A DNA stretch of 49,581 nucleotides from positions 1 to 49,581 of the forward strand of contig NZ_JABMJG010000020.1 of the NCBI RefSeq assembly GCF_013376045.1, read 5' to 3'. A model generated the notes under the pieces. That model saw only the letters and a list, made by a program, of their open reading frames with translations. It was not told the DNA's origin and made no database searches. Below, piece by piece: positions 44,034 to 49,581 of the stretch. The stretch's first letter is position 1. Every line of letters starts with the position of its first letter. Source of the stretch: Variovorax sp. SG517 (lineage in GTDB: Bacteria; Pseudomonadota; Gammaproteobacteria; Burkholderiales; Burkholderiaceae_C). The position numbers were made by a program, and so were the translations under genes.

Positions 44034-45281
44034 ATGCGCCCATCCATCCACCGCACCGCCATCGCCGCTGTGCTGGCCACCGCCTTCGTGGCGGGCACCG
44101 CCCTGGCCCAGAAGCGCGACAACGTGCTGTTCCAGGCCGCCACCGACGAGCAGCCCGCGGTGATCAAGACGCTGGAGAAGCTGGTCAACATCGAGACCGG
44201 CACCGGTGACGCCGAAGGCATCGCCGCTGCCGGCAACTATCTCGAGGGCGAACTCAAGAACCTCGGCTTCACCGTCACGCGCAGCAAGTCGGCCGGCCTC
44301 GTGGTGGGCGACAACATCGTGGGCAAGATCAAGGGCCGCGGCGGCAAGAACCTGCTGCTGATGTCGCACATGGACACCGTCTACCTGAAGGGCACTCTCG
44401 CCAAGGCGCCGTTCAAGATCGAAGGCGACAAGGCCTACGGCCCCGGCATCGCCGACGACAAGGGCGGCAACGCGGTCATCCTGCACACGCTCAAGCTGCT
44501 GAAGGACTACGGCGTGCGCGACTACGGCACCATCACCGTGCTGTTCAACACCGACGAGGAAAAGGGCTCCTTCGGCTCGCGCGACCTGATCCAGGAAGAA
44601 GCCAAGCTGGCCGACTACGTGCTCTCCTTCGAGCCCACCAGCGCCGGCGACGAGAAGCTCTCGCTGGGCACCTCGGGCATCGCCTACGTGCAGGTCAACA
44701 TCACCGGCAAGGCCTCGCACGCCGGCGCCGCGCCCGAGCTCGGCGTGAACGCGCTGGTCGAGGCCTCCGACCTCGTGCTGCGCACGATGAACATCGACGA
44801 CAAGTCGAAGAACCTGCGCTTCAACTGGACCATCGCCAAGGCCGGCAACGTCTCGAACATCATCCCCGCCAGCGCCACGCTGAACGCCGACGTGCGCTAT
44901 GCACGCAACGAGGACTTCGACGCCGCCATGAAGACGCTGGAAGAGCGCGCGCAGCAGAAGAAGCTGCCCGAGGCCGACGTGAAGGTGATCGTCACGCGCG
45001 GCCGCCCGGCCTTCAATGCCGGCGAAGGCGGCAAGAAGCTGGTCGACAAGGCAGTGGTCTACTACAAGGAAGCCGGCGGCACCCTGGGCGTGGAAGAGCG
45101 CACCGGCGGCGGCACCGACGCGGCCTACGCCGCGCTCTCGGGCAAGCCCGTGATCGAAAGCCTGGGCCTGCCGGGCTTCGGCTACCACAGCGACAAGGCC
45201 GAGTACGTGGACATCAGCACCATTCCGCGCCGCCTGTACATGGCCGCCCGCCTGATCATGGACCTGGGCGCCGGCAAGTAG
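44034..45281 (+). CDS. cpg2: Glutamate carboxypeptidase (carboxypeptidase G2 / glucarpidase orthologue)
   Basis: M20 zinc exopeptidase that removes C-terminal glutamate from folate and folate analogues. From ATG 44034 it is 415 aa, the exact length of the CPG2 precursor, with a signal peptide ending near GTALA-QKRDN. Residue numbering agrees with CPG2: H112 (SHMDTV), D141 (GIADDKGG), E175/E176 (NTDEEKGS), E200 (FEPTSAG) and H385 (GYHSDKAEY). From memory almost the whole sequence matches. An in-frame ATG at 44013 would add seven residues before the signal peptide. A terminator precedes it, so it has its own promoter. Confidence 0.94.
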   Translation: MRPSIHRTAIAAVLATAFVAGTALAQKRDNVLFQAATDEQPAVIKTLEKLVNIETGTGDAEGIAAAGNYLEGELKNLGFTVTRSKSAGLVVGDNIVGKIKGRGGKNLLLMSHMDTVYLKGTLAKAPFKIEGDKAYGPGIADDKGGNAVILHTLKLLKDYGVRDYGTITVLFNTDEEKGSFGSRDLIQEEAKLADYVLSFEPTSAGDEKLSLGTSGIAYVQVNITGKASHAGAAPELGVNALVEASDLVLRTMNIDDKSKNLRFNWTIAKAGNVSNIIPASATLNADVRYARNEDFDAAMKTLEERAQQKKLPEADVKVIVTRGRPAFNAGEGGKKLVDKAVVYYKEAGGTLGVEERTGGGTDAAYAALSGKPVIESLGLPGFGYHSDKAEYVDISTIPRRLYMAARLIMDLGAGK

Positions 45282-45327
45282 GAAGAAGCACTAAGCAAGA
45301 CGAGCAAGAAAGACAGGAGACAACGCC

Positions 45328-46458
45328 ATGCTGCTCAGCGCAGACCAGGAAGCCATCCGCGACGCGGTGCGCGACTTCTCGCAAGCCGAACTCTGGCCCA
45401 ACGCCGCGAAGTGGGACCGTGAGCACAGCTTTCCCAAGGAAGCTCACCAGGGCCTCGCGGCGCTGGGCGCCTACGGCATCTGCGTGCCCGAGGAGCATGG
45501 CGGCGCCGGCCTCGACTACCTCACGCTCGCGCTGGTGCTGGAGGAAATCGCGGCCGGCGACGGCGGCACCAGCACCGCCATCAGCGTGACCAACTGCCCC
45601 GTCAACGCCATCCTCATGCGCTACGGCAACGCGCAGCAGAAGAAGCAGTGGCTCGAACCGCTGGCGCAGGGCCGGATGCTCGGCGCCTTCTGCCTGACCG
45701 AGCCGCAAGCCGGCAGCGATGCATCGAGCCTGCGCACCACGGCGCGCAAGGACGGCGACGCCTACGTGATCGACGGCGTGAAGCAGTTCATCACCAGCGG
45801 CAAGAACGGCCAGGTGGCCATCGTCATCGCGGTGACCGACAAGGGCGCGGGCAAGCGCGGCATTAGCGCGTTCATCGTGCCCACCGACACGCCCGGCTAC
45901 AACGTCGCGCGGCTGGAGGACAAGCTCGGCCAGCACAGCAGCGACACCGCGCAGATCAACTTCGACGGCTGCCGCATTCCGCGCGAGAACCTGATCGGCG
46001 CGGAGGGCGAGGGCTACAAGATTGCGCTCGGCGCGCTGGAAGGCGGGCGCATCGGCATCGCCGCGCAGAGCGTGGGCATGGCGCGCAGCGCCTTCGACGT
46101 GGCGCTGGCCTACGCCAAGGAGCGACAGGCCTTCGGCGGCTCCATCTTCGACCAGCAGGCCGTGGGCTTTCGTCTCGCCGAATGCGCGACGCAGATCGAG
46201 GCCGCGCGCCAGCTGATCTGGCACGCAGCGAGCCTGCGCGACGCCGGCCTGCCCTGCCTGAAGGAAGCCGCCATGGCCAAGCTGTTCGCCAGCGAGATGG
46301 CCGAGCGCGTGTGCAGCGCGGCCATCCAGACGCTGGGCGGCTACGGCTACGTGAACGACTTTCCGCTGGAACGCATCTACCGCGACGTGCGCGTGTGCCA
46401 GATCTACGAAGGCACGTCGGACATCCAGAAGCTGCTGATCCAACGCGCGCTGGCGTGA
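45328..46458 (+). CDS. Acyl-CoA dehydrogenase
   Basis: A 376-aa FAD enzyme of beta-oxidation, short- or branched-chain type. Motifs: LTEPQAGSDASS (first ACAD signature), FITSGKNGQ, QAFGGSIFDQQAVGF, and the C-terminal QTLGGYGYVNDFPLERIYRD with the catalytic Glu in YEGTSDIQ. The substrate chain cannot be fixed from sequence. AGGAG lies about 9 nt before the ATG. It is in the range of a LiuR regulon by function, although no second copy of the palindrome was seen here. Confidence 0.93.
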   Translation: MLLSADQEAIRDAVRDFSQAELWPNAAKWDREHSFPKEAHQGLAALGAYGICVPEEHGGAGLDYLTLALVLEEIAAGDGGTSTAISVTNCPVNAILMRYGNAQQKKQWLEPLAQGRMLGAFCLTEPQAGSDASSLRTTARKDGDAYVIDGVKQFITSGKNGQVAIVIAVTDKGAGKRGISAFIVPTDTPGYNVARLEDKLGQHSSDTAQINFDGCRIPRENLIGAEGEGYKIALGALEGGRIGIAAQSVGMARSAFDVALAYAKERQAFGGSIFDQQAVGFRLAECATQIEAARQLIWHAASLRDAGLPCLKEAAMAKLFASEMAERVCSAAIQTLGGYGYVNDFPLERIYRDVRVCQIYEGTSDIQKLLIQRALA

Positions 46459-46513
46459 TGTGAAAGAGTGCCGCGGGCTTGCCCTCTCGGCACAAGGGCC
46501 GCGAGGTGTTCCA

Positions 46514-46945
46514 ATGCAGGTCTTCATGAGTGCACCCGATCCCCAATCCAGGCCCTGCCCCTGCGGCCGAACCGACCGCCGCGACAAGCCCGTCGCCTAT
46601 GCCTTGTGCTGCGGCCGCTATCTGGACGATTTCCCGAACACGCCCGCGCCCGACGCCGAATCGTTGATGCGCTCGCGCTATTCGGCCTTCGTGCTGGAGC
46701 GCGGCGAATATCTTCTGGCCACCTGGCACGCGTCCAAACGCCCGGCCTCCATCGAGTTCGAACCGGGCGTCAAGTGGCTGGGGCTCGACATCCGCTCGCG
46801 CTCCGTGCTCGACGCGGACCATGCCGAAGTCGAGTTCGTCGCGCGCCAGCGCGGCCCTTCCGGCGCTGCCACGCGCCTGCACGAGCGCAGCCGCTTCGTG
46901 CGTGAGGACGGGCGCTGGTACTACGTCGACGGCGACCTGCAGTAA
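46514..46945 (+). CDS. YchJ-like (UPF0225) protein
   Basis: A small protein of about 143 aa (139 if ATG 46526 is used). It has the YchJ pattern of an N-terminal zinc knuckle (CPCGRTDRRDKPVAYALCCG, then RYL) and a domain with LMRSRYSAFVLERGEYLLATW and RFVREDGRWYYVDGD. Family members are uncharacterised and related to SEC-C motif proteins. An in-frame ATG at 46460 would overlap the previous stop and adds unrelated residues. It ends 10 nt before the thiC promoter. Confidence 0.82.
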   Translation: MQVFMSAPDPQSRPCPCGRTDRRDKPVAYALCCGRYLDDFPNTPAPDAESLMRSRYSAFVLERGEYLLATWHASKRPASIEFEPGVKWLGLDIRSRSVLDADHAEVEFVARQRGPSGAATRLHERSRFVREDGRWYYVDGDLQ

Positions 46946-46955
46946 CAACCCCGGG

Positions 46956-46984
46956 TTGACGCGCCGGGCCGGGGCTCGCACAAT
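46956..46984 (+). promoter_or_regulatory. Sigma70 promoter of the thiC riboswitch transcript
   Basis: TTGACG (46956-46961), a 17-nt spacer and CACAAT (46979-46984) form a good sigma70 promoter. Initiation about 7 nt later, near 46991, would begin the RNA just before the TPP aptamer. Confidence 0.75.
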
Positions 46985-46994
46985 CGGCCCCGCT

Positions 46995-47088
46995 CCGGGG
47001 TGCACGCAAGTGGCGTGCTGAGATGGCAAAGCTGCCGACCCGCGAACTTGATCCGGGTCATACCGGCGTAAGAAGAGCTGCACTCCCT
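46995..47088 (+). promoter_or_regulatory. TPP riboswitch (THI element)
   Basis: The conserved aptamer elements are all present: CTGAGA at 47018-47023, GCCGACCCG at 47034-47042, GAACTTGATC at 47044-47053 and CATACCGGCGTAAGAA at 47059-47074. P1 is GGGGTGCA (46997-47004) with TGCACTCC (47079-47086). Binding of thiamine pyrophosphate shuts down thiC. A hairpin CCGTCAC-N10-GTGACGG (47098-47121) may belong to the expression platform; no U-tract follows, so control is probably at translation. Confidence 0.95.
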
Positions 47089-47182
47089 GACTCCGGTCCG
47101 TCACTCCCCCTTCCGTGACGGGCTCCCCGAAGTCCACCGAGCGATTGCGGAGCACCCTTTCCCTCAACAAGGAGTGCCTCCG

Positions 47183-49066
<1,884 letters not shown>

Positions 49067-49074
49067 GTTGTTTT

Positions 49075-49137
49075 CCGGGGCCGGGACTCGCCCCGGCGGG
49101 CGACCTACTTTTCTTTGCTTCGCCAAAGAAACGTAGG
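49075..49137. repeat. Two hairpins after thiC
   Basis: CCGGGGC-N8-GCCCCGG (49075-49096) is followed by a 14-bp stem with one mismatch, CCTACTTTTCTTTG / CAAAGAAACGTAGG (49104-49137, loop CTTCGC). The second type of hairpin, with CTTTGCTTCGCCAAAG, is a repeat I recall from many Comamonadaceae intergenic regions. They may terminate thiC transcription. Confidence 0.7.
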
Positions 49138-49218
49138 CAAAAGAAAGGCGACCCCACTGTCTGCGACCCCTGCGCTTCGCTCCGGGGCAACCTGCGGTGC
49201 TCGCGTTTCGCGGGGTCT

Positions 49219-49564
49219 CGCAGAACTCGCTTCGCTCAAACAGCTGCGAGCCCTTGTCCGCGAAACGCTGCGCTCCTCGGCGCAGCCAGAGGGGAGGGGG
49301 ACAGCCGGGCCATCGCGTTGCTCGGCCACCAGGACACAGCAAGCGCTTCGCGCCTACCGTGCTTGGAATGAGGCGCTGGGTTGATTGAAGCTGTCGCGAT
49401 TGGATTGAGATTTCGGGCCGAGCGAAGCGAAGGCCAGTCCAAGCTGTTCGGCGGCCGAGCGCAGCGATGGCCTGCTCGGTCTCCAACTCCCTTCTGGCTG
49501 CGCCGAGGAGCGCAGACGTAGGAGGGATAAGGGCCGCAGCTGTTTGAGCGAAGCGAGTTCTGCG
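49219..49564. repeat. Large nested palindrome
   Basis: The stretch 49067-49581 has no credible gene. From 49219 to 49564 three nested inverted pairs occur in order: a perfect 30-bp pair (49219-49248 with 49535-49564), a perfect 23-bp pair (49268-49290 with 49493-49515) and a 17/20 pair (49308-49327 with 49453-49472). Copies of CGCTTCGC and its complement are scattered through it. The element may continue beyond the window. Translation in any frame gives Arg/Ser-rich peptides without motifs. Confidence 0.82.
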
Positions 49565-49581
49565 GACCCCCTCCTACGTCG

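Overview
The window is high-GC DNA (mostly G/C at third codon positions) of a beta-proteobacterium of the Burkholderiales. Variovorax or a close Comamonadaceae relative fits best. The reasons are the gene content (cyclohexadienyl dehydratase beside phenylalanine hydroxylase, a LiuR-type MerR regulator, AceK), a glucarpidase-like carboxypeptidase that matches my memory of carboxypeptidase G2, and intergenic repeats rich in GCTTCGC motifs. No rRNA, tRNA, transposase, integrase or CRISPR array was seen, so this looks like chromosome with accessory islands.

Layout. 1-6232: a broken metallo-beta-lactamase-fold gene and fadD; then an aromatic amino acid block (pheC with a one-base frameshift, phhA, hppD) with a divergent Lrp/AsnC regulator. 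6342-9622: a GNAT acetyltransferase, then a CorC-like CBS protein coupled to lnt. 9629-16618 (minus): a seven-gene operon with a flavodoxin-fold oxidoreductase, an amidohydrolase, a creatininase-family hydrolase, an ABC importer and a FAD-linked oxidoreductase. It looks like uptake and breakdown of a small nitrogenous heterocycle of unknown identity. 16933-22666 (plus): a compact archaic chaperone-usher pilus operon of the spore coat U type, followed by two small related secreted proteins I cannot place in a known family. 22686-23825: a lipoprotein built from repeated modules.

24019-28921: a RutR-like TetR regulator, a 270-bp three-armed palindromic element, a periplasmic asparaginase, and a three-gene operon for lipid or prenyl phosphate turnover. 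29150-35268: glyQ, a membrane hydrolase, glyS, gmhB (with an unusual active-site residue), a PlsC-type acyltransferase and a YgjP-type metallopeptidase. 35363-39533 (minus): an SDR, then a pseudouridine synthase, a leucine-rich-repeat protein kinase and an MBL hydrolase. This last group starts at a perfect 20-bp palindrome shared with a divergent LiuR-like gene. 39626-46945: liuR-like, carbonic anhydrase, aceK, thiolase, a glucarpidase orthologue, an acyl-CoA dehydrogenase and a YchJ-like protein. 46956-49066: a sigma70 promoter, a TPP riboswitch and thiC. 49067-49581: a repeat tract with a large nested palindrome.

The strongest leads are the pilus-linked small protein pair, the two nested palindromic elements, the LRR-kinase with a collapsed activation segment under a probable LiuR operator, the repeat lipoprotein, the GmhB Asp-to-Asn change, the glucarpidase orthologue, and a codon-usage drift at the 3' ends of genes that abut repeats. 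All functional statements rest on reading motifs and on memory of protein families; no search was run.
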